From assembly GCF_042731755.1 (NCBI RefSeq), contig NZ_JBHWLR010000013.1, positions 1 to 64,000 of the forward strand: a stretch of 64,000 nucleotides of DNA, in the 5' to 3' direction. Below the pieces are notes generated by a model. It ran no database searches and was not told where the DNA came from. It worked only from the letters and a program-made list of their open reading frames with translations. Source of the DNA: Promicromonospora sp042731755 (GTDB lineage Bacteria > Actinomycetota > Actinomycetes > Actinomycetales > Cellulomonadaceae). Positions within the stretch are counted from its first letter, which is position 1. Each line of letters begins with the position of its first letter. A program made the position numbers and the translations under genes. Positions 48,852 through 57,732 of this stretch are shown in pieces.

Positions 48852-49856
48852 GTGACCACCACCGACAGTCCGCCGGACGCCCAGCCCGGCCGACTGAAGC
48901 CGCCCGCCCGACGGCGCAACCACGGCGACACCGAACGCGGCTTCAGCCGGGTGTTCCGCTGGATCACCACCGGGTCCGGCGCGTTCTTGCTGCTGGTCCT
49001 GGCGGCCGTCGCGGTGTTCCTCATCGCGCGCGGCCTGCCCGCGCTGATGGCCTCGCCCGAGGAGCTCAGCGGCAAGGGCGGCCTGCCCGCGGGGATGAAC
49101 TCGCTCTGGGACCTGGTCGGCCCCCTCGTGTTCGGCACCCTGCTGGCCGCGGCCATGGCGCTGCTGCTCGCGACGCCGGTCGCCATCGGGATCGCGCTGT
49201 TCATCTCGCACTACGCGCCGCGCCGCGCCGCCTCGGTGATCGGCTACGTGATCGACCTCCTCGCGGCGATCCCGTCCGTGGTGTTCGGCCTCTGGGGCGG
49301 GCGCACGCTGGCCCCGATCATCAGCGACGTGTGGGTGTGGATCGCGGGCGTCCTCGACTTCCTGCCGTTCTGGACCGTGAACGTGACGAACACGGGCCGC
49401 TCGCTCGCGACGGCGTCCGTGGTGCTCGCGGTGATGGTCCTGCCGATCATCACCGCCGTCTCCCGCGAGGTCTTCCTGCAGACCCCGACGCTGCACGAGG
49501 AGGCGGCGCTCGCCCTGGGCGCCACACGCTGGGAGATGATCCGCACCGCCGTGCTGCCGTTCGGCCGCTCCGGCGTGATCTCCGCCGCGATGCTCGGCCT
49601 CGGCCGCGCGCTCGGCGAGACGATGGCGGTCCTGATGATCCTGTCGCCCGGCATCCTCTACTCGTTCCAGATCTTCGACTCCGGCCAGCAGCAGACCATC
49701 GCCGCCTTCATCGCGTCGCGGTTCGCCGAGGCCAGCGGGCTCGCGGTGAACGTGCTCATCGCCACCGGCCTCGCGCTGTTCGTCATCACCATGGTGGTCA
49801 ACATGGGCGCCCGCGCGATCGTCGCGCGGCGCAAGGAATTCTCGGGAGCCAACTGA
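48852..49856 (+). CDS. pstC: Phosphate ABC transporter permease PstC
   Basis: A 334-residue inner-membrane permease with six main helices, beginning GAFLLLVLAAVAVFLIARGL. It contains PLVFGTLLAAAMALLLATPVAIGIALFI and the ATPase-contact EAA loop EEAALALGATRWEMIRTAVLPFGRSGVISAAMLGLGRALGETMAV. The GTG at 48852 was chosen because GAGGAG lies 6 nt upstream. An in-frame ATG at 48795 would add 19 hydrophilic residues. The stop overlaps the pstA ATG (TGATG). Confidence 0.94.
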   Translation: MTTTDSPPDAQPGRLKPPARRRNHGDTERGFSRVFRWITTGSGAFLLLVLAAVAVFLIARGLPALMASPEELSGKGGLPAGMNSLWDLVGPLVFGTLLAAAMALLLATPVAIGIALFISHYAPRRAASVIGYVIDLLAAIPSVVFGLWGGRTLAPIISDVWVWIAGVLDFLPFWTVNVTNTGRSLATASVVLAVMVLPIITAVSREVFLQTPTLHEEAALALGATRWEMIRTAVLPFGRSGVISAAMLGLGRALGETMAVLMILSPGILYSFQIFDSGQQQTIAAFIASRFAEASGLAVNVLIATGLALFVITMVVNMGARAIVARRKEFSGAN

Positions 49857-50815
49857 TGAGCGCCACGACCTCGATCACGGACGACACCGGCGCCGCCGAG
49901 CGCACGCGTGCCCTCCTGACCGCCGCGGACACCGGCCGCAGGCGCACCGACCGCATCATGACGGTGCTGATCTACGGCGCCTTCACGCTCGCCGTGATCC
50001 CGCTGGTGTCCCTGCTGTGGACCGTCCTCGTGAACGGCATCGAGCGGTTCAACGGTGACTTCCTCTTCACGTCGATGCGCGGCGTCTTCGGCGGTATGGA
50101 CATGGGCGGCGCCTACCACGCCGCCGTCGGCACGCTGATGATCACGCTGACCGCCACGGTCATCTCGGTGCCGATCGGCCTGCTGGTGGCGATCTACCTC
50201 GTCGAGTATGGGCGGGGCGCGCTCGCCCGGGCCACGACCTTCTTCGTGGACGTCATGACGGGTATCCCGTCCATCGTCGCGGGTCTGTTCGCCTTCGCGC
50301 TGTTCACGATCTTCCTGGGCCCGGGCGCCAAGCTCGGCATCATCGCGGCGGTCGCCCTGAGCGTGCTGATGATCCCCGTGGTCGTGCGCTCCTGCGAGGA
50401 GATGCTCAAGCTCGTGCCCAACGAGCTGCGGGAGGCGTCGTACGCGCTGGGCGTGCCCAAGTGGCTCACCGTCGTCCGGGTCGTGCTGCGCACCTCCGTC
50501 GCCGGCATCACGACGGGCGTGCTGCTCTCCATCGCCCGCGTGATCGGCGAGACCGCCCCGATCCTGATCACCGCCGGCGTCTCGGACTCGATCAACTTCA
50601 ACCCGTTCGACGGCCGCATGATGACGCTGCCCGTCTACATCTTCAGCCAGTACCGGCAGGGCCCTGTGCCCTGCCGCGAGGATGCGCTTGACTGCCTGGT
50701 GAACATCAACTTCGACCGGGCCTGGGCCGCCGCGCTCCTGCTGATCATCATCGTCATGCTCCTCAACCTCATCGGGCGCCTCGTGACCCGGTGGTTCTCC
50801 CCGAAGCTGCGCTGA
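49856..50815 (+). CDS. pstA: Phosphate ABC transporter permease PstA
   Basis: A 319-residue permease partner of PstC. Hydrophobic helices start with VLIYGAFTLAVIPLVSLLWTV. VDVMTGIPSIVAGLFAFALF and the EAA loop LREASYALGVPKWLTVVRVVLRTSVAGITTGVLLSIARVIGETAPI are characteristic. An extracytoplasmic segment near the C-terminus (QYRQGPVPCREDALDCLVNINF) carries two cysteines. Its ATG overlaps the pstC stop. pstB follows after 45 nt. Confidence 0.94.
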   Translation: MSATTSITDDTGAAERTRALLTAADTGRRRTDRIMTVLIYGAFTLAVIPLVSLLWTVLVNGIERFNGDFLFTSMRGVFGGMDMGGAYHAAVGTLMITLTATVISVPIGLLVAIYLVEYGRGALARATTFFVDVMTGIPSIVAGLFAFALFTIFLGPGAKLGIIAAVALSVLMIPVVVRSCEEMLKLVPNELREASYALGVPKWLTVVRVVLRTSVAGITTGVLLSIARVIGETAPILITAGVSDSINFNPFDGRMMTLPVYIFSQYRQGPVPCREDALDCLVNINFDRAWAAALLLIIIVMLLNLIGRLVTRWFSPKLR

Positions 50816-50860
50816 CGCGCAGACCCGCCTCAGCCGCAGCTCACACGAAGGAATGATCCG

Positions 50861-51640
50861 ATGGCACAGCGCATCGACGTGAAAGACCTGAACATCTACT
50901 ACGGCGACTTCCTCGCCGTGGAGGGTGTGTCCATGACGATCGACCCCAAGTCCGTCACGGCCTTCATCGGCCCGTCGGGCTGCGGCAAGTCGACGTTCCT
51001 GCGCACCCTGAACCGCATGCACGAGGTGATCCCCGGGGCCCGCGTCGACGGCTCCGTGGAGCTCGAGGGCGTCGACCTGTACGGCGACGACGTCGATCCC
51101 GTGGCCGTGCGCCGGACGGTCGGCATGGTGTTCCAGCGCCCCAACCCGTTCCCCACCATGTCCATCCGGGACAACGTGCTGGCGGGCGTGAAGCTGAACA
51201 ACAAGCGGATCAGCAAGTCGGACGCGGACAACCTGGTCGAGTCGTCCCTGCGCGGCGCCAACCTCTGGAACGAGGTCAAGGACCGCCTGGAGAAGCCCGG
51301 TTCCGGCCTGTCGGGCGGCCAGCAGCAGCGCCTCTGCATCGCCCGCGCCATCGCGGTGAAGCCGCAGGTGGTCCTCATGGACGAGCCGTGCTCGGCCCTG
51401 GACCCGATCTCCACGCTGGCGATCGAGGACCTGATCCAGGAGCTCAAGAAGGACTACACGATCGTCATCGTCACGCACAACATGCAGCAGGCGGCGCGCG
51501 TGAGCGACCGGACGGCGTTCTTCAACATCGCGGGCACCGGCAAGCCCGGCCGCCTCATCGAGATGAACGACACCGCGACGATCTTCTCGTCGCCGGCGGA
51601 GAAGGCCACCGAGGACTACGTCTCGGGCCGCTTCGGGTGA
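50861..51640 (+). CDS. pstB: Phosphate ABC transporter ATPase PstB
   Basis: A 259-residue ABC ATPase powering the Pst importer. It has Walker A GPSGCGKS (about residues 37-44), the Q-loop region VGMVFQRPNPFPTMSIRDNVLAG, signature LSGGQQQRLCIARAIA, Walker B VVLMDEPCSALDP and the H-switch VTHNMQQAARVSDRTAFF. These are the PstB-specific versions. It ends the pst operon in front of a 24-bp perfect hairpin. Confidence 0.96.
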   Translation: MAQRIDVKDLNIYYGDFLAVEGVSMTIDPKSVTAFIGPSGCGKSTFLRTLNRMHEVIPGARVDGSVELEGVDLYGDDVDPVAVRRTVGMVFQRPNPFPTMSIRDNVLAGVKLNNKRISKSDADNLVESSLRGANLWNEVKDRLEKPGSGLSGGQQQRLCIARAIAVKPQVVLMDEPCSALDPISTLAIEDLIQELKKDYTIVIVTHNMQQAARVSDRTAFFNIAGTGKPGRLIEMNDTATIFSSPAEKATEDYVSGRFG

Positions 51641-51668
51641 CGGGCCGTCGCTGACCGGCCCCGGCCGG

Positions 51669-51720
51669 AACACACCTCTGGCGAGGTAGGACGGCGGTCC
51701 TACCTCGCCAGAGGTGTGTT
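51669..51720. terminator. Perfect 24-bp stem terminator between pstB and lipoprotein gene
   Basis: Arms 51669-51692 and 51697-51720 are perfect complements around a GGCG tetraloop, between converging genes. The arms contain TGGCGAGGTAGGAC, close to the GGCGAGATAGAAC units in the inverted repeat at 63222-63329. Confidence 0.85.
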
Positions 51721-51754
51721 TGCTGACTGTGTGCCGGGCCGGGAGCCCGGCGGG

Positions 51755-52294
51755 TCACTCCGAGGGGGAGGGGGACGGCGACACCGACGGGTCGACGAGC
51801 ACCTCGACCGGGAGGTAGTCGGCGTACTCCGAGAGGGTGCCGTCAAGGACCGGGAGCTGGAACTCCTTGGTGTCGGTGCCGACGGTCAGGGTCGCGTCGA
51901 GGTAGTTGCCCGGTGCGGCGCCCACGGTGTCGAGCAGGGCGGCCTCGCCGGTCTCGGTGCCCAGGTAGATGGTGCCGCCTGCCGGGACCTCGACGATCAC
52001 GGGGGCGGCGCCGGGGGCCTGGAGCGTGAACGACGCGTCGTCGGCCGTCTCGTTGGCCAGCGCGCCCAGCACGTTGCCGGCCTCGCCCTCGGCGGCGGAC
52101 ACGACCATGAGGTTGATGCCGCGCAGGTCCGTGTCCTCCTCGCCCAGGACGGAGACCCCGACGCCGTCGGACGGGTCGTAGGGCTTCGTCGTTGTGGTCG
52201 GGGCGCAGGCCGCCAGCAGGAGGGCTCCCGCAGCGAGGACCGCCGCGACGGCGGTGGTGCGGGCGCCTCGGGCGGCGGTGGCGCGACGGGACAC
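51755..52294 (-). CDS. Putative lipoprotein
   Basis: A 179-residue exported protein with an N-terminal signal and lipobox (LLLAAC, C30). The mature part begins APTTTTKPYDPSDGVG and contains GINLMVVSAAEGEAGNVLGALANETADDASFTL, then a beta-rich segment VIVEVPAGGTIYLG. A Ser/Pro repeat tail (SVSPSPSPSE) ends it. The NVLGALANETADD-type pattern suggests a small beta-sandwich like those of PCu(A)C or DUF461 proteins, but I do not recognise a defined family. It diverges from carD. TAGGAT at 52346-52351 is a likely -10. Confidence 0.7.
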   Translation of the reverse strand: MSRRATAARGARTTAVAAVLAAGALLLAACAPTTTTKPYDPSDGVGVSVLGEEDTDLRGINLMVVSAAEGEAGNVLGALANETADDASFTLQAPGAAPVIVEVPAGGTIYLGTETGEAALLDTVGAAPGNYLDATLTVGTDTKEFQLPVLDGTLSEYADYLPVEVLVDPSVSPSPSPSE

Positions 52295-52598
52295 GGTGAA
52301 CTCCCTGATGTTCGTCTGGTTCGGGCGGGGTCGGATCCCCGCAATATCCTAGTGGGCCCGAGGGCGTGCCCGCGCATCGCCGAAGGTGACGAACCACCCG
52401 GTCAGGGAGTGGCAACGGTCACGGCTACGGAACGATCCGACCGGGGTCGCGGAGGTGAGGATCACCCCACCTACCCGGGCGGACAACGCTCTGACCTGCG
52501 GAAACGCTGTTCGCGAGGGGGTCGGACAAACGCCAAGGGTGCAAGTTCTTCAGATCACGCCGTGGTAACCTGGTTTCAGGGAAAGGGGACATCTGCAG
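52295..52598. promoter_or_regulatory. Divergent promoter region, lipoprotein/carD
   Basis: A 304-nt gene-free stretch. For the lipoprotein gene, TAGGAT (52346-52351, minus strand) is a probable -10. For carD, TAACCT (52566-52571) followed by six bases and A suggests transcription start near 52578 and a leader of about 20 nt with GGGGACA as ribosome site. No other structure stood out. Confidence 0.5.
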
Positions 52599-53081
52599 AT
52601 GACGTTCACAGTAGGCGAGACGGTTGTCTACCCGCACCATGGCGCGGCGCTGATCGAAGAGATCAAGACCCGCAAGATTCGCGGCGAAGAAAAGATGTAC
52701 CTGAAGCTCAAGGTTGCCCAGGGCGACCTGACCATCGAGGTCCCGGCGGAGAACGTCGACCTGGTGGGGGTACGCGACGTCGTCGGCCAGGAGGGTCTCG
52801 ACCGCGTGTTCGAGGTGCTTCGCGCGCCGTACACGGAAGAGCCCACCAACTGGTCGCGCCGGTACAAGGCGAACCTCGAGAAGCTCGCGTCGGGCGATGT
52901 CATCAAGGTGGCCGAGGTCGTTCGCGACCTGTCCCGCCGTGACGCCGACCGCGGTCTTTCCGCAGGTGAGAAGCGAATGCTCGCGAAGGCACGGCAGATC
53001 CTGGTGTCCGAGCTCGCGCTGGCCGAGCACACCGAGGAGGAGAAGGCGGAAGCCATCCTCGACGAGGTCCTCGCTTCCTGA
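52599..53081 (+). CDS. carD: CarD-family RNA polymerase-binding regulator
   Basis: A 160-residue CarD/CdnL protein that binds the RNA polymerase beta subunit and stabilises open promoter complexes. The N-terminal Tudor-like domain reads FTVGETVVYPHHGAALIEEI and MYLKLKVAQGDLTIEVPAENVDLVGVRDVV. The helical C-terminal domain reads NWSRRYKANLEKLASGDVIKVAEVVRDLSRRD and GLSAGEKRMLAKARQILVSELALA. It precedes ispD-ispF, the order found throughout actinobacteria. A terminator hairpin lies between carD and ispD. Confidence 0.95.
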   Translation: MTFTVGETVVYPHHGAALIEEIKTRKIRGEEKMYLKLKVAQGDLTIEVPAENVDLVGVRDVVGQEGLDRVFEVLRAPYTEEPTNWSRRYKANLEKLASGDVIKVAEVVRDLSRRDADRGLSAGEKRMLAKARQILVSELALAEHTEEEKAEAILDEVLAS

Positions 53082-53108
53082 CCCACCCACAGGATCCCCA
53101 GCTCCACT

Positions 53109-53136
53109 GATGCACCGGTCTGGCGACCGGTGCATC
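53109..53136 (+). terminator. Terminator after carD
   Basis: GATGCACCGGT (53109-53119) pairs perfectly with 53126-53136. An outer pair CCCACAGGATC (53086-53096) and GATCCTGTGGG (53167-53177) encloses it, so a larger nested structure is possible. Confidence 0.7.
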
Positions 53137-53189
53137 GTGCCCCACGGGATCCTTCGCTTCAATCATGATCCTGTGGGGACCCCGACGAG

Positions 53190-53906
53190 ATGACGACCCT
53201 TGCAATCCTGACGGCCGCCGGCTCGGGCTCCCGACTAGGCAGAGACCTGCCCAAGGCACTGGTGGAGCTCGACGGCTTCCCGCTCGTGCTGCACGCGGCG
53301 CGGCGCCTGGCGGCGTCGGGAGTCGTGGACTCGATCGTGGTGACCGCGCCCGACGGGCTCGTGGGCGTGATGGCCGACCTCATGGCCGACGACCCGCACG
53401 TCGACGTCCCTGTCGAGGTGACGGACGGCGGCCCCACCCGGCAGGCCTCGGTGCACGCCGGCCTGGCGCGCGCCCGGCCCGGTGACGACGTGGTGCTGGT
53501 GCACGACGCGGCTCGCCCGCTCGTCCCCCCGGACCTCGTCCGGCGGGTCGTGGCGGCCGTCCGCAGCGGCCACGGGGCCGTGGTGCCCGGGCTGCCGGTC
53601 ACGGACACGGTGAAGCAGGTGCGGCCGGACGGCGACGCCGAGCTGGTCACGGGGACCCCGGACCGCTCGATGCTGCGGGCCGTGCAGACGCCCCAGGGGT
53701 TCGCGCGCGACCTGCTGGTGCGCGCGCACAGGACGGGCGCCGCCCGGGCCCAGGCGGAGCACCTCGCGGCGACGGACGACGCCGGCCTCGTCGAGGTGCT
53801 CGGCGAGCCGGTGCACATCGTGCCGGGGGACGCCGCCGCCTTCAAGATCACCACCGAACGCGACCTGTGGCTCGCGTCCCTCGTGCTGCAGGAGAGCAAC
53901 GCATGA
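53190..53906 (+). CDS. ispD: 2-C-methyl-D-erythritol 4-phosphate cytidylyltransferase
   Basis: A 238-residue nucleotidyltransferase of the MEP isoprenoid pathway. The CTP-binding loop is ILTAAGSGSRLGRDLPKALVEL. DGGPTRQASVHAGLARA, VLVHDAARPLVPP, LPVTDTVKQV and the closing QTPQGFARDLL and EVLGEPVHIVPGDAAAFKITTERDL complete the signature. Its stop overlaps the ispF ATG, so the two act as a coupled pair. Confidence 0.95.
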   Translation: MTTLAILTAAGSGSRLGRDLPKALVELDGFPLVLHAARRLAASGVVDSIVVTAPDGLVGVMADLMADDPHVDVPVEVTDGGPTRQASVHAGLARARPGDDVVLVHDAARPLVPPDLVRRVVAAVRSGHGAVVPGLPVTDTVKQVRPDGDAELVTGTPDRSMLRAVQTPQGFARDLLVRAHRTGAARAQAEHLAATDDAGLVEVLGEPVHIVPGDAAAFKITTERDLWLASLVLQESNA

Positions 53907-54448
53907 CCGACCCGTCGAGCACGCCGGACCCCGCCGTCCCGGCCGCCGCGTACCCCCTGCCGCGCACGGGCATCGGCGTCGACGTGCACGCCTTCGCGCC
54001 GGACGGGACGGACCGCGAGATGTGGCTCGGGGGCCTGCACTGGCCGGGCGAACGCGGCCTGGCCGGGCACTCCGACGCCGACGTCGCCGCGCACGCGGCG
54101 GCCGACGCGCTGTTCTCCGCGGCGGGCCTGGGCGACCTCGGGTCGCACTTCGGGACCGGCCGTCCCGAGTGGGCGGGGGCCTCCGGGACCACGCTGCTGG
54201 CCGAGGCCGCGAGGCGCGTTCGGTCTGCGGGGTACATGATCGGCAATGTGGCTGTACAGGTGATCGGAAACCATCCGCGGGTGGGCACGCGGCGCGACGA
54301 GGCTCAGGCGGCGCTGTCCGCCGCCGCAGGCGCGCCCGTCTCCCTGACCGCGACCACCACCGATGCGCTCGGGCTGACCGGGCGCGGCGAGGGTGTCGCG
54401 GCGATCGCGACGGCGCTCGTCGTGCCCGACGGCAGGGCAGCGGCATGA
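53903..54448 (+). CDS. ispF: 2-C-methyl-D-erythritol 2,4-cyclodiphosphate synthase
   Basis: A 181-residue MEP-pathway cyclase. Zinc ligands lie in GIGVDVHAF and GLAGHSDADVAAHAAADALF. GDLGSHFGTG, QVIGNHPRV and TTTDALGLTGRGEGVAAIATAL are also conserved. There is an N-terminal extension of about 20 residues rich in Pro/Ala. It overlaps ispD upstream and a TetR-type gene downstream (ATGA). Confidence 0.95.
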   Translation: MTDPSSTPDPAVPAAAYPLPRTGIGVDVHAFAPDGTDREMWLGGLHWPGERGLAGHSDADVAAHAAADALFSAAGLGDLGSHFGTGRPEWAGASGTTLLAEAARRVRSAGYMIGNVAVQVIGNHPRVGTRRDEAQAALSAAAGAPVSLTATTTDALGLTGRGEGVAAIATALVVPDGRAAA

Positions 54449-55044
54449 ACAACAAGCGCAAGCCGCTGGACGAACGGCGCGCCGAGATCGTCGAGGCCGG
54501 GCTGAGCGTGGCGATGCGCGAGGGCGTCGAGTCGGTGACCGTGCGCCGCGTGGCGCAGGAGGCCGGCATCTCGCTGGGCACCGTGCACTACTGCTTCGAC
54601 GACAAGGACGCGATGCTGCGGGCCATGGGCCGGGCCATCGCGATGCGGGCGTCCGAGCCCATGATCTCGGCGCTGGAGGTCGGGCCGGACCGCACCACCC
54701 TGGCCGACACGGCCGTGGACGCCCTCCTGACGGGCCTCAAGCAGCACCAGCACATGCGGCTGCTCACCTTCGAGTTCGCCGTCTCGGGCGCGCGCACGCC
54801 GGTGCTGCGCGAGGTGGCGCAGGCGCACCTCAAGCAGAGCATCGTGATGACGCGGGAGTACCTGCTGCGGCTGGCCGAGGTCGCCGAGGCCAAGTACCGG
54901 ACCGACATCGACGCGCTGGCGCGCACCGTGGCGATCCGGATCGACGGCATCGAGCTGGCCTGGATGGTCGACCAGGACGACGCCGCGGCGCGGTCCGCCT
55001 TCGCTGACCTGACGCACGACGTGTTCGACGACATGCAGCCCTGA
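54445..55044 (+). CDS. TetR-family transcriptional regulator
   Basis: A 199-residue regulator with a TetR helix-turn-helix (ERRAEIVEAGLSVAMREGVESVTVRRVAQEAGISLGTVHYCFDDKDAML) and a ligand domain of uncertain type (TetR_C_6-like, with LRLAEVAEAKYRTDIDALARTVAIRIDGIELAWMVD). The ATG overlaps the ispF stop and GGCAGGG is suitably placed. The co-oriented overlap suggests expression with the isoprenoid genes. Its targets are unknown; the converging lactone oxidase gene is one possibility. Confidence 0.88.
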   Translation: MNNKRKPLDERRAEIVEAGLSVAMREGVESVTVRRVAQEAGISLGTVHYCFDDKDAMLRAMGRAIAMRASEPMISALEVGPDRTTLADTAVDALLTGLKQHQHMRLLTFEFAVSGARTPVLREVAQAHLKQSIVMTREYLLRLAEVAEAKYRTDIDALARTVAIRIDGIELAWMVDQDDAAARSAFADLTHDVFDDMQP

Positions 55045-55075
55045 GGTCTCGCCGTCCCCGCCCGGGCGCCCGGGC

Positions 55076-56413
55076 CTAGATCGCGAAGACCCGCTGGGTG
55101 TACGGGTTGGCGAACACGCCCTCGGGGTCGGCCGCCTCGCGCGCCCGCCGGAAGTCGCCGAAGCGGCGGTACTGGCCCGCCAGGTAGTCGGCGTCACGCG
55201 TGTGCATCTTGCCCCAGTGCGGGCGCCCGCCCGCGGCGGTGAAGATCTGCTCGGCGGCGTCGAAGTACCGCGCGTACGGCAGCCGCCAGTACTGGTGCAC
55301 GGCGACGTACGCGGTGTCGCGGCCGTACGCGGTCGAGAGCCACACGTCGTCGGCGGGGGCGAAGCGCACCTCGACCGGGAACGGGACGTTCTCGCCGGTG
55401 GACCGCTGCCAGGCGTCGAGCTGGTTCAGCACGTCGACCACGGCAGCCCGCGGCACCGCGTACTCCATCTCGCGGAACCGCACCCGGCGGTGGGTGCAGA
55501 ACACCTGGTGCGACGGCGCGGTGTACCGGCGGGCGCTCAGGGCGCGGGCCGAGATCGCGTTCAGCGTGGGGGTCGCCGCCGGGATCAGGGTCGCGATCTG
55601 GTTGACGGTCCCGAAGAGCGCGTTCGACAGCACCTCCTCGTCGAGGAAGGAGCGGGCCGCCCCGGCCGCCTTCCGCAGGGAGTGCGCGAGACCCGACCCC
55701 GCGTTCACCCCGGCGTCGACCCGGGTGTTGCGCAGGGTCAGGGCGCGGCGCGTGGCGGGGAACCAGTAGAACTCGAAGTGGTCGCTGCCCGCCACGAGGT
55801 CGTCGAGCTCCTCGAAGACCCGGTCCAGGGGCCAGGGCTCCTCGACGGCCTGCAGGTCGAACGCCGGGACCGCCTCGACGGTCACGGTGCTCAGCACGCC
55901 CGTGGCGCCGAGGCCGAGGCGGGAGGCCTCGAACAGGTCGTGGCGCTCGGTGGGCGCGGCGCGGACGACGTCGCCGTCGGGCCCCACGACCGTCAGCGCC
56001 CGGACGCGCGTGGCGAGCCCGCCGAACCGCGCGCCCGTGCCGTGCGTGCCCGTCGAGATGGCGCCGGCGACCGACTGCCGGTCGATGTCGCCGAGGTTCT
56101 GCATGGCCAGCCCGCGCTCGGCCAGGATCTGGTTGAGCTGGTGCAGCCGCATGCCCGCGCCCACCGTGACCAGGGCGTGCCCGGTGTCGGGGTCGCGCTC
56201 GACACGGTGCAGGGCGTCGAGGTGGTCGAGGTTGAGCAGCACGCCGTCCGTGGCCGCCGCCGGCATGAACGAGTGCCCGGCGCCGACGGCGCGCACGGGG
56301 TGCCCGTCCTTCACGGCGCGGCGCACGGCGTCGGACAGCTCGTCCTCGGAGGCCGGCTGCTCCAGCCGCGCGGGCGTGGCGGTCACGTTGCGTGCCCAGT
56401 TCGTCCAGATCAC
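55076..56413 (-). CDS. FAD-linked sugar-1,4-lactone oxidase (D-arabinono/L-gulono type)
   Basis: A 445-residue FAD enzyme of the aldonolactone oxidase group. The PCMH FAD-binding domain has VRAVGAGHSFMPAAATDGVLLNL, QNLGDIDRQSVAGAISTGTHGTG and LGLGATGVLSTVTVEAVPAFDL. The ALO C-terminal domain ends with RPHWGKMHTRDADYL, where the HWGK motif is family-typical, and DPEGVFANPYTQRVF. It starts at a GTG (56413) divergent from the alanine-racemase-fold gene. In actinobacteria these two genes are often neighbours, hinting at a shared pathway that has not been defined. Confidence 0.88.
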   Translation of the reverse strand: MIWTNWARNVTATPARLEQPASEDELSDAVRRAVKDGHPVRAVGAGHSFMPAAATDGVLLNLDHLDALHRVERDPDTGHALVTVGAGMRLHQLNQILAERGLAMQNLGDIDRQSVAGAISTGTHGTGARFGGLATRVRALTVVGPDGDVVRAAPTERHDLFEASRLGLGATGVLSTVTVEAVPAFDLQAVEEPWPLDRVFEELDDLVAGSDHFEFYWFPATRRALTLRNTRVDAGVNAGSGLAHSLRKAAGAARSFLDEEVLSNALFGTVNQIATLIPAATPTLNAISARALSARRYTAPSHQVFCTHRRVRFREMEYAVPRAAVVDVLNQLDAWQRSTGENVPFPVEVRFAPADDVWLSTAYGRDTAYVAVHQYWRLPYARYFDAAEQIFTAAGGRPHWGKMHTRDADYLAGQYRRFGDFRRAREAADPEGVFANPYTQRVFAI

Positions 56414-56457
56414 CGGAGCACTATCCCACGGGCCCGCGCTGCTGGACAGAACCGGAG

Positions 56458-56463
56458 TAGCGT
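56458..56463 (+). promoter_or_regulatory. Putative -10 element (TAGCGT), leaderless start
   Basis: TAGCGT-TCGGGC-ATG: spacing fits transcription starting at the ATG at 56470. Confidence 0.55.
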
Positions 56464-56469
56464 TCGGGC

Positions 56470-57699
56470 ATGAGCTCCGCAGCAGACACCGCCGCGCGGC
56501 TTTCCGCCGCCACGTCCGGCCTGCCGGCCCCGGTCGCCGTGGTCGACCTGGACGTGTTCGACACCAACGCGCTCGACATCCTCAAGCGGGCCGACGGCGT
56601 ACCCGTCCGCGTCGCGTCGAAGTCCGTGCGCGTGCGCTCGCTGGTCGAGCGGGCGCTCGGCCACGGGTTCGCCGGCGTCATGGCCTACTCGCTGCGCGAG
56701 GCGCTGTGGCTGGTCGGCACGGGTGTGCGCGACGTGCTGGTGGGCTACCCGACGGTCGACGGGGAGGCCCTGGCCACGCTGGCGGCCGATCCCGCCGCGC
56801 GCGCCGAGATCACCCTGATGGTCGACGACGTGGCGCACCTCGGGCTGATCGCCGAGGCCGAGGAGCTCGTGGGCGCGGGCGGTCCGGCCGCCGCCACGGC
56901 GGGCACGGCCGCCGGCCGGCCGATCCAGGTCTGCCTGGACGTCGACTGCTCGCTGCGGGTCGGCGTGGGGCCGCTGACGGCGCACCTCGGCGTGCGCCGC
57001 TCGCCCCTGCGCGAGCCCGGCGACGTCGCCGCCCTCGCCACCGTGGCCCAGGCCAGGGGGCTGGCCGTGCGCGGCCTGATGTTCTACGAGGCCCAGGTGG
57101 CCGGCCTGCCGGACACCAGCCCCGCCGTCCGGCTCGTCAAGCGACTCACGATGCGCGAGGTCAACGACCGCCGGGTGCGCATCCTCGCGGCCGTTCGCGA
57201 CGCCGTGGGGCAGGACGTCGAGCTCGTCAACGCGGGCGGGACCGGTTCGATCGAGGTGAGCGGCAGCGCCCCCGGCGTCACCGAGGTGACGTCCGGCTCC
57301 GGGCTGTTCGCGCCCGGCCTGTTCGACGGCTACCGCTCCTTCGAGGCGCGTCCGGCGGCGTTCTTCGGGCTCGACGTGGTGCGCGAGCCCGCTCCCGGCT
57401 GGGTCACGGCCTTCGCGGGCGGGTACGCGGCGTCGGGCCAGGCGGGCAAGGCGCGGCTGCCGCGCCTGTTCACGCCCGGATACACGCTGAGCGGGACCGA
57501 GGGCGCGGGCGAGGTCCAGACGCCCCTGCGGGCCACGCGTGCCGACGGCGCTCCCCTCCGCACGGGCGACCGCGTCTGGCTCCGGCACGCGAAGGCCGGC
57601 GAGATGATGGAGCGGTTCGACCAGGTGCACCTCGTGCGAGGCTCCGAGATCACCGAGACGGTGCCCAGCTACCGGGGCGAGCACAAGAACTTCGGGTAG
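56470..57699 (+). CDS. Alanine-racemase-fold PLP enzyme (amino acid deaminase/aldolase type)
   Basis: A 409-residue fold-III PLP protein related to D-threonine aldolase and D-serine deaminase. The PLP-lysine region is PVRVASKSVRVRSLVERAL. LMVDDVAHLGLIAEAEEL, VCLDVDCSLRVGVGPLTAHLGVRRSP, FYEAQVAGLPDT and VNAGGTGSIEVSG follow. The C-terminal domain ends QVHLVRGSEITETVPSYRGEHKNFG. Substrate unknown. It probably has a leaderless start, and lies divergent from the lactone oxidase gene. Confidence 0.85.
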   Translation: MSSAADTAARLSAATSGLPAPVAVVDLDVFDTNALDILKRADGVPVRVASKSVRVRSLVERALGHGFAGVMAYSLREALWLVGTGVRDVLVGYPTVDGEALATLAADPAARAEITLMVDDVAHLGLIAEAEELVGAGGPAAATAGTAAGRPIQVCLDVDCSLRVGVGPLTAHLGVRRSPLREPGDVAALATVAQARGLAVRGLMFYEAQVAGLPDTSPAVRLVKRLTMREVNDRRVRILAAVRDAVGQDVELVNAGGTGSIEVSGSAPGVTEVTSGSGLFAPGLFDGYRSFEARPAAFFGLDVVREPAPGWVTAFAGGYAASGQAGKARLPRLFTPGYTLSGTEGAGEVQTPLRATRADGAPLRTGDRVWLRHAKAGEMMERFDQVHLVRGSEITETVPSYRGEHKNFG

Positions 57700-57720
57700 G
57701 CCGGGGGACGGGCCATCGGG

Positions 57721-57726
57721 TAGAAC
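57721..57726 (+). promoter_or_regulatory. Putative -10 element (TAGAAC), leaderless start
   Basis: TAGAAC-AAGCCC-ATG in front of the ltrA-like gene. No ribosome site is visible. Confidence 0.4.
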
Positions 57727-57732
57727 AAGCCC

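Noticed and set aside
52386..52568. 60-codon ORF between the lipoprotein gene and carD
   Set aside because: It covers the carD promoter, shows no motif and no ribosome site.
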